Shown piece after piece: positions 27,014 to 33,381 of a stretch of 33,381 bases of DNA. Origin of the DNA: Bacillus sp. 2B10 (GTDB lineage Bacteria > Pseudomonadota > Alphaproteobacteria > Sphingomonadales > Sphingomonadaceae); NCBI GenBank assembly GCA_003946805.1, contig RPSH01000037.1, forward strand, positions 1 through 33,381, given 5' to 3'. Both the position numbers and the translations under genes were made by a program. Every line of letters starts with the position of its first letter. Position 1 is the first letter of the stretch. The notes beneath the pieces were generated by a model. It saw only the letters and a list, made by a program, of their open reading frames with translations, did no database searches and was not told the DNA's origin.

Positions 27014-27093
27014 GCCCCATCGCAGGCTGGGGGCCTCCCGCGGCGAGGCGCGCGTCCGATCACCGGGAGATCCCAGCCTGCGCTAGGATGACG
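27014..27093. repeat. Second, diverged pair of family B palindromes
   Basis: GCCCCATCGCAGGCTGGGGG (27014-27033) and, reversed, ATCCCAGCCTGCGCTAGGAT (27070-27089) repeat the arrangement at 22878-22959 with several changes. The pair fills most of the gap after the D-aminoacylase gene and may end or attenuate that transcript before the next operon. Confidence 0.7.
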
Positions 27094-27103
27094 TTCGTGG
27101 CAG

Positions 27104-27134
27104 TTGAAACCACCCCATAACCGAACGCTATACC
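27104..27134 (+). promoter_or_regulatory. Candidate promoter of the dgcN operon
   Basis: TTGAAA at 27104-27109 and TATACC at 27129-27134 resemble -35 and -10 boxes separated by 19 bases, slightly longer than ideal. This is the first AT-richer patch after the repeat pair and lies about 77 bases before the dgcN start codon. Confidence 0.35.
27117..27131. promoter_or_regulatory. Candidate LysR-type operator (T-N11-A dyad)
   Basis: The 15-base sequence ATAACCGAACGCTAT has imperfect dyad arms ATAAC and GCTAT and fits the T-N11-A rule for LysR-family boxes. It overlaps the candidate -10. The operon's last gene encodes a LysR regulator, which makes autoregulation plausible. A short dyad like this can occur by chance. 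Confidence 0.3.
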
Positions 27135-27210
27135 TCGCCCCGACAGCATGATTGGGCGCGACCGCACCCCCCGCCCTATCCCGGTGTCCCGACAGCCAGC
27201 AGGGTGCGCG

Positions 27211-28248
27211 ATGATCCCCGGTCCCTTCCTCCTCTACCTCGGCCATTCCGACGACGCGGTCGGCATCAAGACGTCGCGCGGCGTCGCCGCCTTTCGGCCC
27301 GACGAGTGCGTCGGCGAATGGCGGCACGACGACTGCCCGCTGACGCTGGGCCTGCCCCGCATGAACGCAGCCGAAGGACGCGCGGCCGGGGCCAATACGC
27401 TCATCCTCGGCATCGCCAATGCCGGCGGGCGGATGGGCGATGCGCTGGTCGAGGACTCGCTCGCCGCGATCGCGGCCGGCATGCATATCGCCTCGGGCCT
27501 GCATCAGCGGCTGCGCGACGTGCCGCGGATCGCGCAGGCGGCGCAGGATGCGGGCGTGCAGCTGTTCGACGTGCGCGATCCGCCCGCGAACCTGCCGGTC
27601 GGCAACGGTCGGCGGCGCGCCGGCAACCGGTTGCTGACGGTCGGCACCGACTGTTCGGTCGGCAAGATGTACACCACGCTGGCGCTGCGCAACGCGATGG
27701 TCGCGCGCGGGATCAGGGCGGATTTCCGCGCGACCGGCCAGACCGGCATCCTCATCGCCGGCTCGGGCGTCCCCGTTGACGCGGTGGTCGCCGACTTCAT
27801 CTCGGGCGCGATCGAGACGATCACCCCCGCGCGCGACGACGATGGCTGGGACCTGATCGAGGGGCAGGGATCGCTGTTCCACCCGTCCTTCGCCGGGGTG
27901 TCGACCGGCCTGCTCCACGGGGCACAGCCGCGTGCGCTCGTGCTGTGCCACGACCCGGCGCGGGCGCACATGCGCGGGCTGCCGCATTATCCGGTGCCGG
28001 GGCTGGCCGAATGCCTCGCCGCCAACCTGTCGGTCGCGCGGCTGACCAGCCCGGACGTGCGGGCGGTCGGCATCGCGCTCAACACCGTGCAGCTCGACGA
28101 GGATGCGGCGCGCGCGCTGTGTGCCGAAACCGGCGACGCGCTGGGCCTGCCGTGTACCGACCCCTATCGCTTCGGCGCGGACCCGATCATCGACTGGATG
28201 CAGACATGCTTCGACATCTCGACGTCGCCCATGACCGTTTCGGCCTGA
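27211..28248 (+). CDS. dgcN: DUF1611 family protein, D-glutamate N-acetyltransferase type (DgcN)
   Basis: A 345-residue DUF1611 protein. The C-terminal P-loop domain shows GTDCSVGKMYTT (Gly145 to Lys152), then RATGQTGILIAGSGVPVDAV, the GWDLIEGQGSLFHPSF segment and LCHDPAR, all typical of the family. DUF1611 proteins next to a dipeptide-epimerase homologue have been described as DgcN, which acetylates D-glutamate so that DgcA can racemise it. The direct overlap with such an epimerase gene here supports that role. The ATG at 27211 has CAGGG upstream; a longer frame from 27148 runs through promoter-like DNA. Older annotations may call this an NAD-dependent epimerase or ATP-binding protein. Confidence 0.85.
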   Translation: MIPGPFLLYLGHSDDAVGIKTSRGVAAFRPDECVGEWRHDDCPLTLGLPRMNAAEGRAAGANTLILGIANAGGRMGDALVEDSLAAIAAGMHIASGLHQRLRDVPRIAQAAQDAGVQLFDVRDPPANLPVGNGRRRAGNRLLTVGTDCSVGKMYTTLALRNAMVARGIRADFRATGQTGILIAGSGVPVDAVVADFISGAIETITPARDDDGWDLIEGQGSLFHPSFAGVSTGLLHGAQPRALVLCHDPARAHMRGLPHYPVPGLAECLAANLSVARLTSPDVRAVGIALNTVQLDEDAARALCAETGDALGLPCTDPYRFGADPIIDWMQTCFDISTSPMTVSA

Positions 28249-29198
28249 GCGCCCCCTTCCGCATCGCGCGGGGGGTCAAGACGGCGGCGGACGTCGTCAC
28301 GGTGACGGTGCGGCAGGGCGCGACGATCGGCCGCGGCGAGGCGGTGCCCTATGCCCGCTATGGCGAGACGATCGAGGATACGCTAGCGGCGATCCGGGCG
28401 ATCGCACCGCGGATCGGCGAGGGAGCGTCGCGGCGCGACCTGGCGGGGCTGCTGCCCGCCGGCGCGGCGCGCAATGCCGTGGATTGCGCGCTGTGGGACC
28501 TCGAGGCGCGACAGGCCGGGACCAGCGTGGCGCGGCTGCTGGACATCGCCGGGCCGGTGGCGCTGCCGTCCGCGATCACCATCGGGCTGGACACCCCCGA
28601 CGCGATGGGGCGGGCGGCGGCGAAGGTGGCGAAGGTGCCGCTCATCAAGGTCAAGGTGGACGGGGCCGACCCCGCCGCACAGATCGCCGCCGTGCGGGCG
28701 GCGGCACCCGGACCGCGCCTGATCGTCGACCCGAACGAGAGCTGGACGATCGGAAGTTTGCACGCCCTGCGCGAACGGCTGGTCGAATGGCGGGTCGACC
28801 TGCTCGAACAGCCGCTGCCGGCGGGAGCGGACGGCGACCTCGCCACCTTCGACAGCCCGGTGCCGATCGCGGCGGACGAATCGCTGCACACCGCCGCCGG
28901 ACTGGACGCACTGGCCGGGCGCTACGACGTGGTGAACATCAAGCTCGACAAGACCGGCGGGCTGACCGAAGCACTGGTGCTGGCGACCAGGGCGCGGGAA
29001 AAGGGATTCGGGTTGATGGTCGGGTGCATGGTGTGTTCGTCGCTGGGGATCGCGCCCGCGATGCTGCTGGGCACGCAGGCGGCGTTCGTCGATCTCGATG
29101 GCCCCTTGTGGCTGTCCGAAGACCGGCCGGGCGGCGTGACCGACCATGACGGCATGTTGTCGCCCCCCGCCCCCGGTTTCTGGGGCAGCGCCGGCTGA
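28206..29198 (+). CDS. dgcA: Enolase-superfamily epimerase, N-acetyl-D-glutamate racemase type (DgcA)
   Basis: A 330-residue member of the dipeptide epimerase / muconate-lactonising subgroup. The catalytic set is complete and spaced as in E. coli L-Ala-D/L-Glu epimerase: Lys148-x-Lys150 (IKVKVD), metal ligands Asp175 (VDPNESW), Glu201 (LEQPLP) and Asp224 (AADES), the second-face Lys246 (NIKLDKTGG), and the C-terminal Asp296-x-Asp298 (VDLDGP) that binds the substrate ammonium in dipeptide epimerases. Substrate could be L-Ala-D-Glu or N-acetyl-D-Glu. Pairing with the DUF1611 gene favours the second. The start at 28206 lies 43 bases inside the dgcN reading frame. Its stop overlaps the symporter start (TGATG). 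Confidence 0.88.
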   Translation: MLRHLDVAHDRFGLSAPFRIARGVKTAADVVTVTVRQGATIGRGEAVPYARYGETIEDTLAAIRAIAPRIGEGASRRDLAGLLPAGAARNAVDCALWDLEARQAGTSVARLLDIAGPVALPSAITIGLDTPDAMGRAAAKVAKVPLIKVKVDGADPAAQIAAVRAAAPGPRLIVDPNESWTIGSLHALRERLVEWRVDLLEQPLPAGADGDLATFDSPVPIAADESLHTAAGLDALAGRYDVVNIKLDKTGGLTEALVLATRAREKGFGLMVGCMVCSSLGIAPAMLLGTQAAFVDLDGPLWLSEDRPGGVTDHDGMLSPPAPGFWGSAG

Positions 29199-30439
29199 TG
29201 CGCGGCTGGTTCGCGATACCGTTGTGGAAGCGCGTCGTCGCGGCGCTGCTGCTCGGCATCGCGATCGGGCTGCTGTGGCCGGAGGGCGCGGCGGCGATCA
29301 GGATCGTCGGCGACCTGTTCGTGCGCCTCATCAAGATGCTGGTCGTGCCGGTCGTGCTCATCACCATCGCCGCCGGCATCGCGTCGCTGGGCGATCCGCG
29401 GCGGCTGGGCGGGATCGGCGGGCGGACCGTGGCGCTGTTCGCGTTTACGACGCTGGTCGCGGTGTCGATCGGCATGGGCTTCGGGCTGTTGCTGCAACCG
29501 GGCAGCGGCATCGCGCTGGCCGGCGTCGCGCCGCATGTGCTGGGGCCGGCGGTGACGCCTGCCGACCAGCTGCTCGGCATCGTGCCGGTCAATATCGTCG
29601 ATGCGCTGGCCAGGGGCGACATGCTCGCCATCATCTTCGTCGCGGTGCTGCTCGGCATCGCCAGCGTGGTATCGGGCGAAGCGGGCAAGCCGGTCGTGGC
29701 GCTGTTGCAGGGCCTCGCCGCCGTCCTCCTGCATCTGGTGCGGATCGTGATGGAAGTGACGCCCTTCGGGGTCCTCGCGCTCATCGCCAATGCGGTCGCG
29801 GGGGGCGGCATGGCGGTGTTCGTCCATGTCGGCTGGCTGGCGCTGTGCGTCATCCTCGCCTCGCTGGTGCAGATGCTGGTGGTTCATGCCGCGCTGCTCC
29901 GCTTCGTCGCGCGCTTGCCGGTGGTGCGCTTCTTTCGCGGGATCGTCGATGCGCTGATCGTCGCCTTCTCGACCGCCTCCTCCTCCGCCACGCTGCCGGT
30001 CGCGCTGCGCGTTTCGCAGGACAATCTCGGCATCGCCCGCCCGATCGCATCGACCGTGCTGCCGCTGGGCGCCAGCATCGGCAAGGACGGGACGGCGATG
30101 TATGTGGGACTCCTCGGCCAGTTCGCGTTGCAGGCTCTGGGAATCGTGCCCGATGCGTGGATGCTGTGCGTCATGCTGCTGACCGGCGCGCTGGCGGCGT
30201 TCGGCACCGCGCCCGTCCCCCCCGCCTCGCTGTTCATGCTGGCCGCCATGCTGGGTGCGGTCGGGGTCGGTGCGGAACAGACCGCGTTGGTCGTCGGCCT
30301 CGTCCTCCCGTTCGACCGGCTGCTCGACATGACGCGCACCGTGCCGTCGGCCAGCGCCAACCTGACCGTCGCGACGCTGGTAGCGCGGGCGGAGGACGGG
30401 CTGGACGAGGCGCGCTATCGGGGCCACACGGCGACATGA
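29198..30439 (+). CDS. Dicarboxylate/amino acid:cation symporter (DAACS) with altered cation site
   Basis: A 413-residue membrane transporter of the glutamate/dicarboxylate symporter family, with eight expected helices plus two re-entrant hairpins. The serine-rich hairpin 1 is intact (AFSTASSSATLP). The helix 7 motif, usually NMDGTA or NLDGS, reads GKDGTA (Gly295, Lys296, Asp297). The helix 8 motif keeps Asp377, Arg380 and Thr381 (DMTRT), but the later Asn and Asp ligands of GltPh (NVTGD) are replaced by SASAN. Hairpin 2 reads VPPAS instead of VPGAG. It probably imports glutamate or a related acidic D-amino acid for DgcN/DgcA, possibly with proton instead of sodium coupling. It overlaps both neighbours by 1-4 bases. 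Confidence 0.9.
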   Translation: MRGWFAIPLWKRVVAALLLGIAIGLLWPEGAAAIRIVGDLFVRLIKMLVVPVVLITIAAGIASLGDPRRLGGIGGRTVALFAFTTLVAVSIGMGFGLLLQPGSGIALAGVAPHVLGPAVTPADQLLGIVPVNIVDALARGDMLAIIFVAVLLGIASVVSGEAGKPVVALLQGLAAVLLHLVRIVMEVTPFGVLALIANAVAGGGMAVFVHVGWLALCVILASLVQMLVVHAALLRFVARLPVVRFFRGIVDALIVAFSTASSSATLPVALRVSQDNLGIARPIASTVLPLGASIGKDGTAMYVGLLGQFALQALGIVPDAWMLCVMLLTGALAAFGTAPVPPASLFMLAAMLGAVGVGAEQTALVVGLVLPFDRLLDMTRTVPSASANLTVATLVARAEDGLDEARYRGHTAT

Positions 30440-31320
30440 ACCTGCGCCACATCGAGATTTTCCACGCGGTCTATGTCAACGGATCGGTCAGCGCGGCGGC
30501 GCGCGCGCTCAACATCTCGCAGCCGTCGGTGTCCAAGACGCTGCGCCATGCCGAGACGCTGCTGGGGTTCGAACTGTTCCAGCGGACCAACAGCCGCCTC
30601 GTCCCCACCGAGGACGCGCACGCCCTGTTCGGCGACGTCGCCGACATTCAGGAACGGGTCCGCGCGCTGCGCGAGGCCGGCCGCAACCTGCGCAGCGGCG
30701 GCGGCGCGACGCTGCGCATCTCGGCGCTGCCCAGCCTCGCGCTCGGCGCGCTGCCGACCGCCGTCGCGCGGTTCATGGCGCGTCGCCCCGACGTCCGCTT
30801 CGACCTCCAGACCGTCCATCACGACGACCTGCTGCGCAAGCTGTACGAGCGCGAGACCGATATCGCGATCGCCGCCGAAGTGCCGCGCGGCGCGCCGCTG
30901 GGAAAGGTGTGGCTGGGCGAGGGTGAGCTGGTCGTGCTGTACCGCGACGGCGATCTGGCGCACGCCCCCGGCCGCATCGAACTGCCGCAGTTGCGCGGCC
31001 ATCCGTTCATCACCCTCGCCGCCAGCGGGCCGATCGGACAGTTGTTCGCGCAGGAGCTGGAACGGCTGGGGCTGGAACTGGACGAGGTCGCGTCGGCGCG
31101 CACCTTCTACATCGCCGCCGCGCTGGTGCGCGCGGGCGTGGGGCTGAGCGTGGTCGACAGCTTCACCGCCGAGGCGTCGCTGGCGGACGGCCTCGCGATG
31201 CGGCCGCTCAAACCCTCGCTGACCTTCGACGTCCACGCGATGCACCTGCTCGACCGACCGCCCAGCGCGCTGGCCAGCGAGTTTCTGGGGGTATTGCGCG
31301 AGGTGATCGAGGCGCCTTGA
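30436..31320 (+). CDS. LysR-family transcriptional regulator
   Basis: A 294-residue LTTR. Residues 1-60 carry the winged helix-turn-helix (FHAVYVNGSVSAAARALNIS, QPSVSKTLRHAE, LFQRTNSRLVPTEDA). The effector domain starts near residue 90 (LRISALPSLALGALP). The ATG overlaps the symporter stop (ATGA), so the regulator is the last cistron of the dgcN operon and not divergent from it, which is unusual for this family. It likely senses D-glutamate, N-acetyl-glutamate or a related metabolite. A regulator called DgcR is known for other dgcN-dgcA systems; I cannot confirm orthology. Confidence 0.93.
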   Translation: MNLRHIEIFHAVYVNGSVSAAARALNISQPSVSKTLRHAETLLGFELFQRTNSRLVPTEDAHALFGDVADIQERVRALREAGRNLRSGGGATLRISALPSLALGALPTAVARFMARRPDVRFDLQTVHHDDLLRKLYERETDIAIAAEVPRGAPLGKVWLGEGELVVLYRDGDLAHAPGRIELPQLRGHPFITLAASGPIGQLFAQELERLGLELDEVASARTFYIAAALVRAGVGLSVVDSFTAEASLADGLAMRPLKPSLTFDVHAMHLLDRPPSALASEFLGVLREVIEAP

Positions 31321-31326
31321 GAGGCC

Positions 31327-31499
31327 GTACTCCCGCAGGCGGGGGTACAGGCGGCGGCTATAAGCGGCGTCGAGCGCGTAACGTACCCCCGCGCAGGCGA
31401 GGGGCCAGGGTAACGGACCGCACCACTCATGGCTCTAGGCCCCCGCCTGCGCGGGGGTACGCTTGATCGTCGGCCACCAGCATCGCCGCTGGGGTGACG
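31327..31499. repeat. Repeat cluster between convergent operons (three family A, one family B)
   Basis: Family A palindromes lie at 31327-31348, 31383-31406 and 31438-31460, the last in the opposite orientation. A family B-like unit, CCAGCATCGCCGCTGG, starts at 31477. They fill the 202-base gap between the LysR stop and the stop of the convergent serine hydrolase. No T-rich intrinsic terminator is visible, so these hairpins may mark the 3' ends of both transcripts. Confidence 0.78.
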
Positions 31500-31522
31500 T
31501 GTACAGTCGGATGGGCCAAGCC

Positions 31523-32536
31523 CTAAATCCTTGATCCGGCATCGAACGCCGCCACCACCGCGTCCCCGGTCGCCGGCCGCAGCCCGAAAATCCCGCTGTC
31601 GAAATGCCGCGTCGGATGCACCCGGTTGGTCAGCAGCGTCCACGCCAGCCCCCGGTCGAAATCGACCCACAGCCCGGTGCCGGTGAACCCGGTATGGCCG
31701 ATCGTGCCCGCCGAACACGCCTGCCCCCCGGACCAGCCCGGAAAGCGGATTTCCCAGCCCGCCGTGCGGTGCCCCTCCACCGGGGTGCGGATCGCCGCCA
31801 GCATCGCGTCCGACGCCCCGCTGCCGTCGAGCAGCCCCGATGCGAAGTCGAGCACGCCGTCGACCGTCCCGAACAGCCCGGCATGTCCGGTGCGCCCGCC
31901 CATCGCGAAGCAATTCTCGTCGTGCACCTCGCCCGCCAGCACCCGCCCGCGCCACTGGCAATGCTCGGTTGCGACCGCCGGCCCCGGCGGCGGTCCCCAG
32001 CTCAAGCCCCGGCCCGGCGGCAACGCGTCGAGCCCGGCGCCGGTGATCCGTTCGATCGCGATGCCCAGCAGGATGAAGTTGATGTCCGAATAGACCGACG
32101 GCCCGTGCCGCCATTCGCGTTGCAGGACGAAGGCGCGCAGCCGGGCGGGGTCGTCGCCATAGGTATAGATCGGCTCGACCGCCGGCAGGAAGGTGCGGTG
32201 GACGAGGCAGTCGCGAAACGTCAGCCGCCGCTCCGCCGCGCCGCCCACGTCATATTGCCGCAGGTCGGGAATGGCATCGGTCAGCGGCCGGTCGAGGTCG
32301 ATGCGGCCGTCGTCGGCCAATTGCAGGACGAAGCGGGTGGTCGCGATCACCTTGCTGACCGACGCCAGATCGAACCAGTGGTCGCGCGTCAGCGGCTCCG
32401 GCGTCGGCACGCGCTGCGCAAGGCCCGCGACGCGCACCGCGCGCGTGCCGTTGGCGGTGACGATGCCCAGCATCGCGCCGGGGATGCGCCCGGCGTCGAC
32501 GGCGGCGGCGGCGTGGGCGAAGGCTTCGTCGATCAT
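31523..32536 (-). CDS. Cytoplasmic beta-lactamase-fold serine hydrolase, AmiE-like
   Basis: A 337-residue member of the class C beta-lactamase / serine hydrolase family. The SxxK nucleophile motif is Ser59-Val-Ser-Lys62 (LASVSKVIATT), the second motif is Tyr149-Ser-Asp (YSDINF), and the third is HTG in IGHTGFTGTG. No signal peptide is present, so it acts in the cytoplasm. Bacillus AmiE (YbbE), a MurNAc-L-alanine amidase of this fold, has a similar layout. The ATG overlaps the stop of the AmpG-like permease gene (ATGA), which points to an imported muropeptide as substrate. Esterase or D-aminopeptidase activity are alternatives. Confidence 0.85.
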   Translation of the reverse strand: MIDEAFAHAAAAVDAGRIPGAMLGIVTANGTRAVRVAGLAQRVPTPEPLTRDHWFDLASVSKVIATTRFVLQLADDGRIDLDRPLTDAIPDLRQYDVGGAAERRLTFRDCLVHRTFLPAVEPIYTYGDDPARLRAFVLQREWRHGPSVYSDINFILLGIAIERITGAGLDALPPGRGLSWGPPPGPAVATEHCQWRGRVLAGEVHDENCFAMGGRTGHAGLFGTVDGVLDFASGLLDGSGASDAMLAAIRTPVEGHRTAGWEIRFPGWSGGQACSAGTIGHTGFTGTGLWVDFDRGLAWTLLTNRVHPTRHFDSGIFGLRPATGDAVVAAFDAGSRI

Positions 32537-33381
32537 GCGTCGTCCTCGCGCGCGCGCACCCGCGCCAGCGCCGGCAGCAGCGGGATCGCGGCAAGGCTCA
32601 GGGCGCCCGACAGCAGGAAGAACCCGTCATAGCCGATGGCACCCACCATCGTTCCCCCCGCCCCGGCCAGCATCCTCGGCAACAGGAAGGCGAAGCCGGT
32701 CAGGAACGCATATTGCGCGCCGGGATAGCGCGGGTTCACCAGCAGCGAGAGATAGACGACGAACACCGCGCCCGCGAAGCCGTTGCCGAACTGGTCGAGC
32801 CCGGTGGCGATATACAGCATCGCCTCGCTCACCTGCCGGTGCGCCAGCCAGACGAAGCCGAAATTGCCGATCGCCGCCAGCACCGCGCCGATCGCCAGCG
32901 CCCACAGCATCGACCGGCGCATGACCAGCCAGCCGCCCAGCCCCACGCCGACCATGCTGGCGGCCAGCGCGACGACCCCGTCGGCGCGGCCGATCTGGCT
33001 GAGCGAATAGCCGAGGTCGCGGATCATCGGCTTGGACAGGTTCAGCGCCAGCACGTCGCCCATCCGGTACAGCGACACGAACACCATCAGCAGGATCGCG
33101 GCAAAGGCATAGCGCCAGAAGAAGTCGACATACGGCCCGATCGCGGTCGAGGTGCGCGCGCCGTGCGTCGGCGGCAGGTTGCGGATCCATGGCACCGCGA
33201 CCGCCATGGCGAGGAACGGGACCATGCACAGCCCCAGCACCCATGGCGTGACGTTGCTCTGCGCATCGATGCCGATCCGCTCCGCCGCGCCGAGCAGCAA
33301 ATATCCGACCCCGGCGGTGACCGCGCAGGCCAGGCCGAGGATGACGACGCTCGCCCCCAGCCCCGTCGCCAGCGCCACGCC
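32533..33381 (-). CDS. ampG: AmpG-like muropeptide permease, MFS (N-terminal part off window)
   Basis: The C-terminal 282 residues of a major-facilitator membrane protein are present; the frame stays open through the right edge. The segment YRMGDVLALNLSKPMIRDLG aligns with the AmpG motif that reads YKLGDAFAMSL in E. coli, followed by LSQIGRADG and later AGAVFVVYLSLLVNPRYPGAQYAFLTG, which parallels the AmpG FVALLM...ATQFALLSA region (compared from memory). AmpG imports anhydro-muropeptides from the periplasm. Its stop overlaps the start of the serine hydrolase. The truncated N-terminus prevents a topology count. Confidence 0.85.
   Translation of the reverse strand, partial: GVALATGLGASVVILGLACAVTAGVGYLLLGAAERIGIDAQSNVTPWVLGLCMVPFLAMAVAVPWIRNLPPTHGARTSTAIGPYVDFFWRYAFAAILLMVFVSLYRMGDVLALNLSKPMIRDLGYSLSQIGRADGVVALAASMVGVGLGGWLVMRRSMLWALAIGAVLAAIGNFGFVWLAHRQVSEAMLYIATGLDQFGNGFAGAVFVVYLSLLVNPRYPGAQYAFLTGFAFLLPRMLAGAGGTMVGAIGYDGFFLLSGALSLAAIPLLPALARVRAREDDA

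Noticed and set aside
31327..31499. Attachment site or integron-like array between the convergent operons
   Set aside because: The units are the same short palindromes found in other gaps. There is no integrase, no tRNA end and no direct-repeat pair of att type.

Overview
The window looks like a chromosomal segment of a sphingomonad alphaproteobacterium (Sphingomonas or a close relative). Reasons: very high GC, short GC-rich palindromic repeats between genes, TonB-receptor-linked catabolic genes, and family-level resemblance of many products. This assignment comes from pattern recognition, not a search. I support 26 protein genes, two of them cut by the window edges. I found no rRNA, tRNA, CRISPR array, insertion sequence or prophage.

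Left part (1-13.9 kb) is mostly housekeeping. It holds a Pro/Ala-rich C-terminus, a short YegD-type Hsp70, a minus-strand pair (fumarylacetoacetate-hydrolase family protein, then lipoprotein trehalase), a hemerythrin-domain protein, purA, and a small Thr/Pro-rich exported protein sharing a bidirectional terminator with purA. A five-gene minus-strand run follows: CbpA-like DnaJ, YihY/BrkB membrane protein, fabI, GNAT acetyltransferase, aroC. It has two GTGA stop/start overlaps. A plus-strand DUF4197 lipoprotein and an EthA-type Baeyer-Villiger monooxygenase come next.

Right part (13.9-33.4 kb) is a set of operons that fit one theme: uptake and catabolism of peptidoglycan-derived or other D-amino-acid-containing material. 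On the minus strand: TonB receptor, respiratory D-lactate dehydrogenase, BadF-type amino-sugar kinase, and a beta-propeller/Y_Y_Y/GGDEF sensor. Divergent from it on the plus strand: a Tat-type penicillin-acylase-family hydrolase translationally coupled to a D-aminoacylase. Then comes a tightly overlapping operon of DUF1611 (DgcN-type D-glutamate N-acetyltransferase), enolase-superfamily epimerase (DgcA-type), an unusual DAACS symporter and a LysR regulator. Converging from the right edge: an AmpG-like muropeptide permease overlapping a cytoplasmic beta-lactamase-fold serine hydrolase resembling muramyl-peptide amidase AmiE.

A working model links these genes. The TonB receptor and AmpG bring in muropeptides or peptides. 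The serine hydrolase separates sugar from peptide. The kinase handles the amino sugar and Dld oxidises D-lactate released from the MurNAc lactyl ether. The deacylases and DgcN/DgcA route D-amino acids, especially D-Glu, to the L-series. The propeller-GGDEF protein may report ligand availability as c-di-GMP. The individual enzyme families are recognisable. Their combination into one salvage system is my inference. No MurQ etherase, NagZ, AmpD or LD-carboxypeptidase is visible in this window.
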